Assembly (NCBI RefSeq): GCF_002899895.1
Contig: NZ_PPEI02000001.1
Span: 1-64,000 of the forward strand
Source of the DNA: Chryseobacterium oncorhynchi
GTDB taxonomy: Bacteria; Bacteroidota; Bacteroidia; Flavobacteriales; Weeksellaceae
Direction of reading: 5' to 3'
Length of the DNA stretch: 64,000 nucleotides
Under the pieces are notes generated by a model. The model had not been told where the DNA came from, ran no database searches, and was given only the letters and a program-made list of their open reading frames with translations. Shown here piece by piece: positions 43,984-52,168 of this stretch (its first letter is position 1; each line of letters starts with the position of its first letter). The position numbers and the translations under genes are program-made.

Positions 43984-44018
43984 AAACCCCACCTATTGAG
44001 TAAGTGGGGTTTGTTTTT
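43984..44018. terminator. Terminator between the S74 gene and aroB
   Basis: Stem aaaccccaccta / taagtggggttt with one mismatch and a T-rich tail on the plus strand. It lies between convergent genes. Confidence 0.8.
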
Positions 44019-44059
44019 TATAATATCTTTTTAATAATCAAGTTCTTTTGAAGAACTCA

Positions 44060-45106
44060 TTATGCGTCATTTAATTTTCTATAAAAATGAATGGAATCAA
44101 TGATATTCTTTTGATTGCATTGGTGATCATAGGTGCATGAACCAATACTTGAAAGTAAAGAGAAATTGATTTTGCTGTCTATATTCTTTTTATCATTTAA
44201 AAGTAGAGCCGTAATATCTTCATCTTTGAAATCACTGATATCTAAATAAGGATAATAACGCTGAATATTTTCAATAATAGCCTTTGAATCTTCTTCTGAA
44301 ATAAGGTTTTCAAGAAAAGCAAGATGGGCTTCTGAAATCATTCCCATAGCAACAGCTTCTCCGTGTAGGATAGGGTTTCCTTGTTGTAAACATAAGCTTT
44401 CCACAGCATGTCCAATAGTATGTCCAAAGTTCAATGTTTTTCTGATATTGCTTTCATGGAAGTCTTTTTCAACTACTTCCTGCTTGATATCCATTGAGGT
44501 CTGAATATGTGGTGTTACCGCTTCCACATCAAGTTTATGAATTTGAATTAGTTGATTCCAATGTGCTTTATCGGCAATAAGTCCGTGTTTCAGCATTTCT
44601 GCAAATCCGCTTCTTAGTTCTTTAAAAGGCAGGGTTTCCAAAAATTTAGGATAAATAAAAATCTGTTCCGGGAAAGCAAATGTTCCCACCATATTTTTAT
44701 AATGCATTAAATCGATCCCTGTTTTTCCACCAATGGAGGCATCACACATGGATAAAAGGGTAGTAGGGATATTGATAAACTGTATTCCTCTTTTATAGGT
44801 AGAAGCTACAAAACCGCCCATATCTGTAATCACTCCGCCTCCTAAATTAATAATCAATGCTTTTCTGTCTGCCTGCATCTCTGTAAGAATTTCCCAAAGT
44901 TGGTTGGCAGTCTGAATATTTTTCATTTCTTCTCCCGCTTCGATCTCAAGAATCTCAAAACCAAGATCTGTTTCCATATTTCCTAAAAGGATAGGAAGGC
45001 AGTATTCATGGGTGTTTTCATCCACCAAGATAAAGATTTTACTGAATGTTTTTTCGTGAAGAAGTTCGTTTAGCTGAGAAAAATTATCGTTTAATATTGT
45101 TATCAT
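44060..45106 (-). CDS. aroB: 3-Dehydroquinate synthase
   Basis: 348 residues. It converts DAHP to 3-dehydroquinate, the second step of the shikimate pathway. The NAD-binding segment INLGGGVITDMGGFVAST and the active-site stretch ASIGGKTGIDLMHYKNMVG are clear, as are the zinc-site residues in FGHTIGHAVESL and HGEAVAMGM. It is divergent from the pseudouridine synthase gene (102-base gap) and has no shikimate-pathway neighbours. Confidence 0.95.
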   Translation of the reverse strand: MITILNDNFSQLNELLHEKTFSKIFILVDENTHEYCLPILLGNMETDLGFEILEIEAGEEMKNIQTANQLWEILTEMQADRKALIINLGGGVITDMGGFVASTYKRGIQFINIPTTLLSMCDASIGGKTGIDLMHYKNMVGTFAFPEQIFIYPKFLETLPFKELRSGFAEMLKHGLIADKAHWNQLIQIHKLDVEAVTPHIQTSMDIKQEVVEKDFHESNIRKTLNFGHTIGHAVESLCLQQGNPILHGEAVAMGMISEAHLAFLENLISEEDSKAIIENIQRYYPYLDISDFKDEDITALLLNDKKNIDSKINFSLLSSIGSCTYDHQCNQKNIIDSIHFYRKLNDA

Positions 45107-45186
45107 CTTAGATTGTATATAAAGTTAAAAACGTAAACTATATTGCAAAGTTATGATTCTTAATTTTTAACTCGTAACTAAATTAC

Positions 45187-45194
45187 TATCTTTG
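45187..45194 (+). promoter_or_regulatory. Candidate -7 box for the pseudouridine synthase gene
   Basis: TATCTTTG, an exact TAnnTTTG match 14 bases before the ATG; the leader would be very short. Confidence 0.5.
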
Positions 45195-45208
45195 CAGAAA
45201 TTTTTAGA

Positions 45209-46390
45209 ATGAGCAGAGATAATAATAATTCAGACAGACCAAAGAGACCAAGAATTTCAACCAAGAAAAGTTCTGATGATTCTCGTGCTTCCAGATCTGG
45301 AAATTCTTCAGGATCAAAACCTTTTAAAAAACCTTTCTCTAAAGATGGAGGAAAAAAAGGTCCAGAACATTCAGGATCCAACTCAAGATTTGAAAAGAAA
45401 CCATTCAAGAAAAATAACGAAAGCTTTGATGGCTCTAGTGATAATTCTGAATCAAAATCTGAAAATAGAGCTTATATCACGAATAAAAGTGAGAGCTATG
45501 CGAAAAAATCTTTTGGAAAACCTAAAAGAGGTGCAAAAAGTTTCGATACGAGAGATAAGTACGAAAGAGGTAGCCTAAAATATGGAAGAAGACCATCTAA
45601 TGGTGATGAAAGAAATGAAGATAGAGCAAGATCTTTTGTACAGAAAAGAAGACTGAACAAGATTGAAAAAGATGTTCATAAAGACAGCATCCGTCTTAAT
45701 AAGTATATTGCTAATTCCGGAATCTGTAGCAGGAGAGAGGCCGATGAGCTTATCACTCAAGGCTTAGTAGAGGTAAACGGAAAGGTAGTAGATGAAATGG
45801 GATACCAGGTACAGAAAACGGACAGAGTAGTTTTTGACGGACAAAATATCACTCCGGAAAAACCTGTTTATGTACTTTTGAACAAGCCAAAAGGGTATAT
45901 TTCAACAACAAAAGATGACAAGGCAAGAAAAACCGTAATGGATCTTGTAGCTAATGCTTCTCCTTACAGACTTTTCCCTGTTGGAAGACTGGATCGTTCT
46001 ACAACGGGTGTGATTTTGTTGACTAATGATGGGCACATGACCAAAAAACTGACGCATCCTTCTTTTGATGCTAAGAAGATTTATCATGTAACTTTAGACA
46101 AGAAACTGACTAATGAAGATCTACGTCTTATTGTAGAAGGTATTCGTCTTGATGAAGGAGTGGCTACTGTTGATCAGATTTCATACATTGAAGGGAAACC
46201 TAAAAATGAGATCGGAATTGAAATCCATATCGGATGGAACCGTGTGATCAGAAGAATTTTCCAAAGATTAGGATATGAGGTAGAAAGCTTGGATAGAGTA
46301 ATGTTTGCTGGAATGACGAAGAAGAACATCAAGAGAGGACACTGGAGAATCCTTACAGAACTGGAAGTAAATAACCTTAAGATGCTTTAA
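45209..46390 (+). CDS. RsuA/RluB-family rRNA pseudouridine synthase with long disordered N-terminus
   Basis: 393 residues. The first 155 are low-complexity Ser/Lys/Arg/Asn/Gly-rich sequence, probably disordered and RNA-binding. An S4 domain follows (IRLNKYIANSGICSRREADEL), then the catalytic domain with LNKPKGYISTTKD and GRLDRSTTGVILLTNDG, where D262 is the expected nucleophile. It isomerises a specific uridine of rRNA, most likely of 23S (RluB type), but the target cannot be fixed from sequence. Basic N-terminal extensions are common in Bacteroidota homologs. A strong terminator follows. Confidence 0.92.
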   Translation: MSRDNNNSDRPKRPRISTKKSSDDSRASRSGNSSGSKPFKKPFSKDGGKKGPEHSGSNSRFEKKPFKKNNESFDGSSDNSESKSENRAYITNKSESYAKKSFGKPKRGAKSFDTRDKYERGSLKYGRRPSNGDERNEDRARSFVQKRRLNKIEKDVHKDSIRLNKYIANSGICSRREADELITQGLVEVNGKVVDEMGYQVQKTDRVVFDGQNITPEKPVYVLLNKPKGYISTTKDDKARKTVMDLVANASPYRLFPVGRLDRSTTGVILLTNDGHMTKKLTHPSFDAKKIYHVTLDKKLTNEDLRLIVEGIRLDEGVATVDQISYIEGKPKNEIGIEIHIGWNRVIRRIFQRLGYEVESLDRVMFAGMTKKNIKRGHWRILTELEVNNLKML

Positions 46391-46418
46391 AAAGATCTTT
46401 TAAGTTATAAAAAAATAA

Positions 46419-46450
46419 AAATCGCAGAATTTTCTTCTGCGATTTTTTTT
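46419..46450 (+). terminator. Terminator of the pseudouridine synthase gene
   Basis: Perfect 11-base stem aaatcgcagaa / ttctgcgattt followed by T. Confidence 0.9.
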
Positions 46451-46470
46451 GTTATAATAGGTTTTAAAAT

Positions 46471-46494
46471 AAATGTCTCAAATTTGAGACATTT
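46471..46494. promoter_or_regulatory. Operator: perfect 24-base palindrome upstream of the TetR gene
   Basis: The left half is aaatgtctcaaa and the right half is its exact reverse complement. It lies just upstream of a -7 box and 27 bases before the TetR ATG, the expected place for an autoregulatory TetR site. Confidence 0.75.
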
Positions 46495-46498
46495 GTCG

Positions 46499-46506
46499 TA
46501 GTTTTG
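46499..46506 (+). promoter_or_regulatory. -7 box of the TetR/esterase operon
   Basis: TAGTTTTG, an exact TAnnTTTG match 4 bases after the palindrome, so a bound repressor would block it. Confidence 0.55.
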
Positions 46507-46521
46507 TGGTATTTAAAAAAT

Positions 46522-47097
46522 ATGAATACTCAGCAAAAAATTATTGAAACTGCGATATCTGTTTTAAATGAGAATTTTTCTGCAACATTTGAGGATATTG
46601 CATTGCATTGTGGCATTAACAGAAGAACGATTCATCGGTATTTTAAAAACCGTAATGAATTATTAGAAGCATGTAATAGGAATATGATGGAGGCATGGGA
46701 GCTTGCAGCTATTAAGGCCTGTAAAAGTTCCGAAGATCCTTTGGTACAACTTGAACATTTATTATACGAAGGAATTGACAGTGGAACAAAGTATGCTTTT
46801 CTAATGAAACTGAATGATGATGTTCAATCATTTTCAACACCTTACAAAAGTGAGCAAAGTGAATCCTATTTTAAAATAAGAAATCAATTATTTAAGGCCA
46901 TTCAGGAATTACAAAAAGAGAAAGTGATAGATAATCAGTTTCCGTTACCCTGGATAAAAATTCTTTTTACCAGTATAATTTCTGCAACGATTACAGCATT
47001 CAGATCCGGAGATATTGCTCATAATAGCGTAAAGAAACTAGCTTGGCAGTCATTCAGCAGAAGTATTGGAATCCAATTAAATAATAGAAAAAAATGA
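46522..47097 (+). CDS. TetR/AcrR family transcriptional regulator
   Basis: 191 residues from ATG 46522; an in-frame TTG at 46504 lies inside the promoter box and is rejected. The N-terminal DNA-binding domain reads IIETAISVLNENF ... ATFEDIALHCGINRRTIHRYFKNRNELLEAC, a normal TetR helix-turn-helix. The ligand-binding C-terminal domain is divergent. Its stop codon overlaps the ATG of the esterase gene by 4 bases, so the two are co-translated, and the esterase product or substrate could be the inducer. A perfect palindrome just upstream is the probable operator. Confidence 0.9.
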   Translation: MNTQQKIIETAISVLNENFSATFEDIALHCGINRRTIHRYFKNRNELLEACNRNMMEAWELAAIKACKSSEDPLVQLEHLLYEGIDSGTKYAFLMKLNDDVQSFSTPYKSEQSESYFKIRNQLFKAIQELQKEKVIDNQFPLPWIKILFTSIISATITAFRSGDIAHNSVKKLAWQSFSRSIGIQLNNRKK

Positions 47098-47942
47098 TAC
47101 ACTCCTTTTTAATGATAGGTCAGTCAAATATGGCTGGTCGCGGCTTTGTTAAAGAAGTTCCACCCATCTTTGATGAGCATATTAAGATGCAAAGAAATGG
47201 ATTATGGCAAATCATGTCTGAGCCTATTAATTTTGATCGTCCCAGTGCCGGAGTCGGACTTTCGGCTTCATTTGCAGCTTCATGGAGGATCGATAATCCG
47301 GAAGGCGAAATAGGATTGATACCCTGTGCTGATGGAGGAACCAGCCTTGATGATTGGGCTGTAGGTGGTTCTTTATTTGAAAATGCAATATCACAGGCCA
47401 GGCTTGCACAACGAACAAGTCAGCTTTCAGGTATTTTATGGCATCAGGGTGAAAGTGACAGTACTCCGGAAAGAGCTGGAAAATATTGTGAAAAATTTTA
47501 TAAAATTATTGAAGCATTCCGTAAGGAATTAAATGTTCCGGAAGTTCCTGTTGTTATAGGAGGTTTAGGAGATTTCTTATCTAGTGGAATCTTTGGGAAA
47601 TATTTTGAGTCTTACCCCTTAATTAATAAGGCATTGGAAAGTTTTGCCAGTACACATGCAAACTGTTACTTTGTTACAGCGAGAGGACTTACGGCTAATG
47701 CTGATGGTATTCATTTTAATGCCCTGTCCCAAAGAATATTAGGAGTTAGATATTATACAGCTTTTCGTGACCTAATACATATTTCTGATCCTCTTAATGA
47801 TGAAGAGGATATATTGACAGCAATCTATAATCGCGATTATACCAAAACAGAAAAAATAAAACTGCTTGAACACGAATTTGCAGTTGGAAATATTGAAATT
47901 AAGGATTATCTGACAGAATTAGCCATAGTGGGTAAGGAGTAA
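47094..47942 (+). CDS. SASA/CE6-type carbohydrate acetylesterase, cytoplasmic
   Basis: 282 residues. The SGNH-type blocks of sialate-O-acetylesterase/CE6 proteins are present: MIGQSNMAGRG (S11 nucleophile), LIPCADGGTSLDDW, WHQGESDS, and NADGIHFNALSQ with the catalytic Asp/His. It removes acetyl groups from sugars. Unlike most of the family it has no signal peptide. The last about 50 residues are an unusual acidic/helical extension. It is translationally coupled to the TetR regulator by a 4-base overlap. Confidence 0.85.
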   Translation: MIHSFLMIGQSNMAGRGFVKEVPPIFDEHIKMQRNGLWQIMSEPINFDRPSAGVGLSASFAASWRIDNPEGEIGLIPCADGGTSLDDWAVGGSLFENAISQARLAQRTSQLSGILWHQGESDSTPERAGKYCEKFYKIIEAFRKELNVPEVPVVIGGLGDFLSSGIFGKYFESYPLINKALESFASTHANCYFVTARGLTANADGIHFNALSQRILGVRYYTAFRDLIHISDPLNDEEDILTAIYNRDYTKTEKIKLLEHEFAVGNIEIKDYLTELAIVGKE

Positions 47943-47970
47943 AATATGACAAAAGCCATATAATAACATC

Positions 47971-48015
47971 AAAAACAAAACAACAGCACCAAAATGATAC
48001 TGTTGTTTTGTTTTT
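47971..48015. terminator. Terminator between the esterase and pncA genes
   Basis: Perfect 16-base stem from aaaaacaaaacaacag with a 13-base loop and T-rich end. It can serve both convergent genes. Confidence 0.85.
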
Positions 48016-48038
48016 GAGACATGTTGATTTATACTATT

Positions 48039-48644
48039 TTATCCCAGTATTGTTACTCCTTTTTCTATCATTTCATAAATGGCATCTCTACCGTTATCAG
48101 GTCTTACATTTACGGCACGTGTTCCGTTAAAGTGAAGACATGTCACATATCCGTTGGCTACCGCATCCTGGCAAGTAAACTTCACGCAATAGTCCATCGC
48201 TAATCCAACAATTTCTAACAGTTGAATATCATGGTATTTCAAGAAATCATCTAATCCTGTTTTCATAAAGTGATTATTGTCCTGAAAACCGCTATAGCTG
48301 TCTATTTCAATATTTTTTCCTTTTTGTATGATGTGAGTTACCTTATCCTGATTTAGATCTTTGTGGAATTCTGCTCCAAAAGTTCCCTGAATACAGTGAT
48401 CTGGCCACATAAACTGAGGAACACCATTAAGAATAATGTTTTCACCCACTTTTTTACCATTGCTGCTGGCAAAGCTTTTATGCCCTACAGGATGCCAATC
48501 CTGTGTCAAAATAACCTGATCATATTCATTCTCCTCCATCAAAAGATTGATGTACGGGATAATCTCATTAGCTCCAGGAACTGCAAGTGCTCCGCCTTCA
48601 CAAAAATCATTCTGTACATCGACTATTATTAATGCTTTTTTCAT
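48039..48644 (-). CDS. pncA: Nicotinamidase (pyrazinamidase)
   Basis: 201 residues of the isochorismatase-like hydrolase fold. The catalytic triad is D9 (IIVDVQNDF), K108 (IIQKGK) and C153 (AMDYCVKFT), and the metal site is in TQDWHPVGH. It deamidates nicotinamide to nicotinate for NAD salvage. It is a single-gene unit. Confidence 0.94.
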   Translation of the reverse strand: MKKALIIVDVQNDFCEGGALAVPGANEIIPYINLLMEENEYDQVILTQDWHPVGHKSFASSNGKKVGENIILNGVPQFMWPDHCIQGTFGAEFHKDLNQDKVTHIIQKGKNIEIDSYSGFQDNNHFMKTGLDDFLKYHDIQLLEIVGLAMDYCVKFTCQDAVANGYVTCLHFNGTRAVNVRPDNGRDAIYEMIEKGVTILG

Positions 48645-48829
48645 ATTTAGATTTCTCGAATTTTTGATAAATTTACAAAACTAACAGACAAAAATTTGTC
48701 CAAAATTGAATTTTCGGACAAATCGGCAAAATATTTTTTTTAACTCATAAAAAAGCCGTAGAAATTTAAAAAGTTAAACTTTGTTGATAGAGTATTTTAT
48801 TTCGAAGGGTAAACCAAATATCAATAGCT

Positions 48830-48837
48830 TATCTTTG
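48830..48837 (+). promoter_or_regulatory. Candidate -7 box for the DEAD-box helicase gene
   Basis: TATCTTTG, an exact TAnnTTTG match 18 bases before the ATG. Confidence 0.5.
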
Positions 48838-48855
48838 CAGTAAATAAATATTTTT

Positions 48856-49998
48856 ATGTCATTTGAGTCTTTAGGATTATCACACAATATTATTCGTTCT
48901 GTTAACAAATTGGGTTATTTAAAGCCATTTCCAATTCAGGAGCAAGCTGTTCCTGTTATTTTGCAAGGAAAAGACCTAATGGGGATTGCACAGACAGGTT
49001 CCGGAAAAACGGCTTGTTTTGTGATGCCTATTTTAGAAAAATTACAGAATTTGGAGGCTAAAAAAGGCCGTAATATTCAGGTTTTAATATTGGTTCCTAC
49101 CCGTGAATTAGCAATTCAGATTGATGAAGTTTTTAGAGCTTTCACAGAAAATTTGAAGCGTGAGATCCGTACAATGGCAGTTTATGGTGGTGTTTCTATC
49201 AATCCACAGATGAAAGGAATGTTTGGTGTGGAAGTGCTTATAGCAACTCCGGGCCGTTTATTAGACTTAATTGATCATAATGCATTAAGTATTTCAGAAA
49301 TTCAGCATTTGGTGATTGATGAAGCAGATAAAATGTTTCAGCTAGGTTTTGGCGAAGAAATGAATAAGCTTTTCGCTATGATGCCTGTGGTGAAACAAAC
49401 CACTTTATTTTCAGCGACTTTAAATGATAAAGTTTCTGAAATGAAAGAACGTTTATCCATTAATCCTACAATTATTGAGATTAAAAAAGAGGAGGTTGAA
49501 ATTGATAATATCGAGCAATTGGCATATCATGTTTCTCCGGAAAATAAAGGTCCTTTCTTACGTTATTTAATTAAAGAAAAGAAAGTTGAAAAAGCTTTGA
49601 TTTTTGTTTCCTCTACAAGATCAGCAGATAATTTGGTTGAGAAACTTAAAAAGAATAAAATTAAGGCAGTGGCTATTCACAGTCAGAAGTCACAAGGTGC
49701 CCGTAGAAATAATTTAGAAGAATTTAAAGTAAACGGAGCCCAGATTCTAGTCGCGACAGACTTAATTGGCCGTGGAATTCATATCGAGTCTCTGCCATGC
49801 GTTATCAATTACGAATTACCGCGTTCGCCTTTAGATTATATTCACCGTATTGGTAGAACGGGCCGTGCCAATGAAAAAGGAACTGCTATTAATATTCTAA
49901 CAGATGATGAATTACAACATTTCAGAGTAATTCAGAAGAAAATGGGTAAAAAAGTACCTTTACAAAGAACGGAGGGAATTGATTTGCATGGATATTAG
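48856..49998 (+). CDS. DEAD-box RNA helicase (RhlE-like), short form
   Basis: 380 residues: both RecA-like domains and almost nothing else. Visible motifs are the Q motif (PFPIQEQAV), I (AQTGSGKTA), Ia (PTREL), II (DEAD in VIDEADKMF), III (SAT) and VI (HRIGRTGR). Most flavobacterial RhlE-like helicases have a longer basic C-terminus, which is lacking here. It unwinds short RNA duplexes, for example in ribosome assembly or cold adaptation. Single-gene unit with its own promoter and terminator. Confidence 0.93.
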   Translation: MSFESLGLSHNIIRSVNKLGYLKPFPIQEQAVPVILQGKDLMGIAQTGSGKTACFVMPILEKLQNLEAKKGRNIQVLILVPTRELAIQIDEVFRAFTENLKREIRTMAVYGGVSINPQMKGMFGVEVLIATPGRLLDLIDHNALSISEIQHLVIDEADKMFQLGFGEEMNKLFAMMPVVKQTTLFSATLNDKVSEMKERLSINPTIIEIKKEEVEIDNIEQLAYHVSPENKGPFLRYLIKEKKVEKALIFVSSTRSADNLVEKLKKNKIKAVAIHSQKSQGARRNNLEEFKVNGAQILVATDLIGRGIHIESLPCVINYELPRSPLDYIHRIGRTGRANEKGTAINILTDDELQHFRVIQKKMGKKVPLQRTEGIDLHGY

Positions 49999-50019
49999 TC
50001 CATCAATTAAAATAATAAG

Positions 50020-50051
50020 AGCTTCAATTTTAATGAATTGGAGCTTTTTTT
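50020..50051 (+). terminator. Terminator of the DEAD-box helicase gene
   Basis: Stem agcttcaatt / aattggagct (one G-T pair) and a T7 tail. Confidence 0.8.
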
Positions 50052-50144
50052 ATGCAGTGAAAGTATTTTCCTTTGTACAATTAACGCTTTCTTCATTTTA
50101 AATTCTTGAATTTTTGATAAATTTACACAGATTACGATAAAAAA

Positions 50145-50207
50145 ATGCCCATACCTGAATTTATCAGAGAAATCGATAATATAAAAATTAAAACATTGAA
50201 TAAATGA
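50145..50207 (+). CDS. Possible 20-codon upstream ORF of the bacillithiol operon
   Basis: A short frame beginning MPIPEFIREID ends with TGA overlapping the ATG of the YfiT gene (ATGA). The overlap would couple translation. It may be a leader peptide, the remnant of a larger gene, or chance. Confidence 0.25.
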   Translation: MPIPEFIREIDNIKIKTLNK

Positions 50208-50740
50208 ATGATTTAGAAAAAAAGAAGTTCCCAATAGGAGAATTTGAAGTTCCGGAAAACATTTGCGACACCACTTTAGATACCTATATCAAAGTTATTA
50301 AGGACTTTCCCGGCAGGCTGAAGAATCTTATTGAGCATTTTACAGATGAGCAACTGGATACCCCTTACAGAGATGGAGGCTGGACGGTAAGACAGCTTGT
50401 GAACCATCTTTCAGACAGCCATATAAACAGTTTTATTCGTTTTAAACTGGCATTAACGGAAGATAACCCAACGATTAAACCTTACGATGAAGCTAAATGG
50501 GCAGAGCTTCAGGACAGTTTTCATATGCCGATAAAACCGGCCATGAGAATGTTAAAAGGAACTCATCAACGATGGACTGTACTTCTTAAGAGTCTTACCA
50601 ACAAGCAATTTGAGAGAACTTTTCATCATCCTGAACATCATAAAAACTATGATCTTAGGGAAAGTCTTGCGATGTACGTCTGGCATTGTGATCATCATTT
50701 TGCACATATTGAAAATCTGAAGAAAGAAAAAGGTTGGTAA
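50204..50740 (+). CDS. YfiT family bacillithiol transferase (DinB superfamily)
   Basis: 178 residues. The YfiT/BstA layout is clear: FPIGEFEVPENI at the N-terminus, RDGGWTVRQLVNHLSDSHINSF with the first metal His near residue 69, and VWHCDHHFAHIENL with the other His residues near 165. Members transfer bacillithiol to electrophiles for detoxification. The next genes include YtxJ, a bacillithiol-system redox protein, which supports the role. It starts the operon and overlaps the next gene by about 7 bases. Confidence 0.88.
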   Translation: MNDLEKKKFPIGEFEVPENICDTTLDTYIKVIKDFPGRLKNLIEHFTDEQLDTPYRDGGWTVRQLVNHLSDSHINSFIRFKLALTEDNPTIKPYDEAKWAELQDSFHMPIKPAMRMLKGTHQRWTVLLKSLTNKQFERTFHHPEHHKNYDLRESLAMYVWHCDHHFAHIENLKKEKGW

Positions 50741-51195
50741 AAAAGACTCTTAATAATCCAATATACTTTGAGGAAATTATAGAAAGAATTTCCAAATTAT
50801 CTGAAAATACTCCCAGAAAGTGGGGCAAGATGGATGTTAGTCAGATGCTAAAACATTGTGACCTAGTTCTTCAGGTCGCTTTAAGAAAAATTGAACTTCC
50901 CCCAATTAATATTCTTTACGAGGCAATAGGAATCGTTACTAAAATGGAAATGTATGTTTTCAATAACGGAATTCCTAGAAACATGCCTACTTTTCAAAAA
51001 CTAATCATTAATTTTGAGTGTGATTTCGATGAATCAAAAACCAATCTACTGAAAACACTGGAGGAATTTCGGACAGCCTATAAAGATAAGAAGCTGCCAA
51101 ACAGCCACAGATTATTCGGAAATATGACTGAAAAAGACTGGGGATTTTTAGAATATAAACATCTTAATCATCATTTAAAACAATTTAGTGTATGA
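50734..51195 (+). CDS. DUF1569 (DinB-like) protein
   Basis: 153 residues starting at TTG 50734, overlapping the YfiT stop; no in-frame ATG occurs before the conserved KWGKMDVSQMLKHCDLVLQVAL segment, so a non-ATG start is needed. The helical fold with conserved His residues (LKHCD near 46 and KHLNHHLKQF at the end) resembles DinB proteins. Its stop overlaps the ATG of ytxJ by 4 bases (ATGA), so it is part of the tightly coupled operon. Substrate unknown; a thiol-dependent reaction is inferred from the neighbours. Confidence 0.8.
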   Translation: MVKKTLNNPIYFEEIIERISKLSENTPRKWGKMDVSQMLKHCDLVLQVALRKIELPPINILYEAIGIVTKMEMYVFNNGIPRNMPTFQKLIINFECDFDESKTNLLKTLEEFRTAYKDKKLPNSHRLFGNMTEKDWGFLEYKHLNHHLKQFSV

Positions 51196-51569
51196 GTTTT
51201 TTTGATAAAATATTCGGTGGAAAAAGTGAAACACCTGATCAAAAATCTTTCTGGAAAAAGATAGAGTCTGAAGAAGATCTGGCACAAGCCATTGAACATT
51301 CTTACCAACATAAAATAGCTATTTTCAAGCATTCAACGAGCTGCTTTATTAGTAAAACCGTTTTGAGAAACTTTGAAAAGGAGGTTGAGCACTCTGACCA
51401 AAAAATAGAACTGTATTATTTGGATTTATTGGCTCACAGGGCTATTTCAAATAAAATTGCAGCAGATTTTGGAATAAGACATGAAAGTCCTCAGATAATC
51501 GTTATAGAGAACGGAAAGCCCGTCACCAGTGCTTCGCATGAAGATATTTCTTTAAGCCAGATTATATAA
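51192..51569 (+). CDS. ytxJ: Bacillithiol system redox-active protein YtxJ
   Basis: 125 residues of thioredoxin-like fold. The active site is KHSTSCFISK with C51 and S54, a monothiol CxxS pattern as in Bacillus YtxJ/BrxC (which has CPIS). SPQIIVIENGK provides the cis-Pro loop. The family removes bacillithiol from protein thiols. It is cytoplasmic, with 4-base and 1-base overlaps to its neighbours. Confidence 0.9.
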   Translation: MSFFDKIFGGKSETPDQKSFWKKIESEEDLAQAIEHSYQHKIAIFKHSTSCFISKTVLRNFEKEVEHSDQKIELYYLDLLAHRAISNKIAADFGIRHESPQIIVIENGKPVTSASHEDISLSQII

Positions 51570-52165
51570 TGAAGAATATTAATAATTATTTAGCCAAGGT
51601 CTTAAATGTTCCCCTTCAAAATGTGAACACCTGCAGTCTGCACTATGAAGTAAAGAAGATTCCTAAAAATCAGTTTCTTCTTCAGTATGGCGAAATATGC
51701 AGACATATATTCTTTGTAGAAAAGGGTCTTTTAAAGATGTATTCCATTGATAAAAATGGAAAAGAGCACATTATACAATTTGCTCCCGAAAGCTGGCTGA
51801 TTTCTGACCGAAGCAGCCTTTATTTTAATGAAAAATCCAACTATTATATTGAAGCTGTAGAAGATTCTGAAATATTGTTTCTGCATCCTGATTTCTTCAA
51901 TAAGCTGGTAGAGCAATTTCCAAACAGCATTGAAAGAAGTGATTTTCTACTTCAGAAACATATCAGAAGTCTTCAGAACAGAATCAATTCTCTTCTAGGC
52001 GAGACTGCAGAAGAAAGGTATATGAAGTTTATTAAAATGTATCCTGATCTGCTTCTTAGGGTTCCTCAATGGATGATTGCTTCCTATTTAGGCATTACTC
52101 CTGAGAGTTTAAGCCGTGTAAGAAAGGAATTGGCAAGAAAGAATTTTATTCCGGACAACAAATAG
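51569..52165 (+). CDS. Crp/Fnr family transcriptional regulator
   Basis: 198 residues. An N-terminal cyclic-nucleotide-binding-like beta roll (FLLQYGEICRHIFFVEKGLLKMY) and a C-terminal winged helix with MIASYLGITPESLSRVRKEL. No Fe-S cysteine cluster of Fnr type is present. The ATG shares a base with the ytxJ stop (TAATG), so it is co-translated with the bacillithiol genes and probably controls them or a thiol-stress regulon. The ligand is unknown. Confidence 0.88.
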   Translation: MKNINNYLAKVLNVPLQNVNTCSLHYEVKKIPKNQFLLQYGEICRHIFFVEKGLLKMYSIDKNGKEHIIQFAPESWLISDRSSLYFNEKSNYYIEAVEDSEILFLHPDFFNKLVEQFPNSIERSDFLLQKHIRSLQNRINSLLGETAEERYMKFIKMYPDLLLRVPQWMIASYLGITPESLSRVRKELARKNFIPDNK

Positions 52166-52168
52166 GGT

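Noticed and set aside
50007-50234. 75-codon minus-strand frame before the YfiT gene
   Set aside because: It overlaps the helicase terminator and the YfiT start on the opposite strand, and its composition is that of AT-rich noise.
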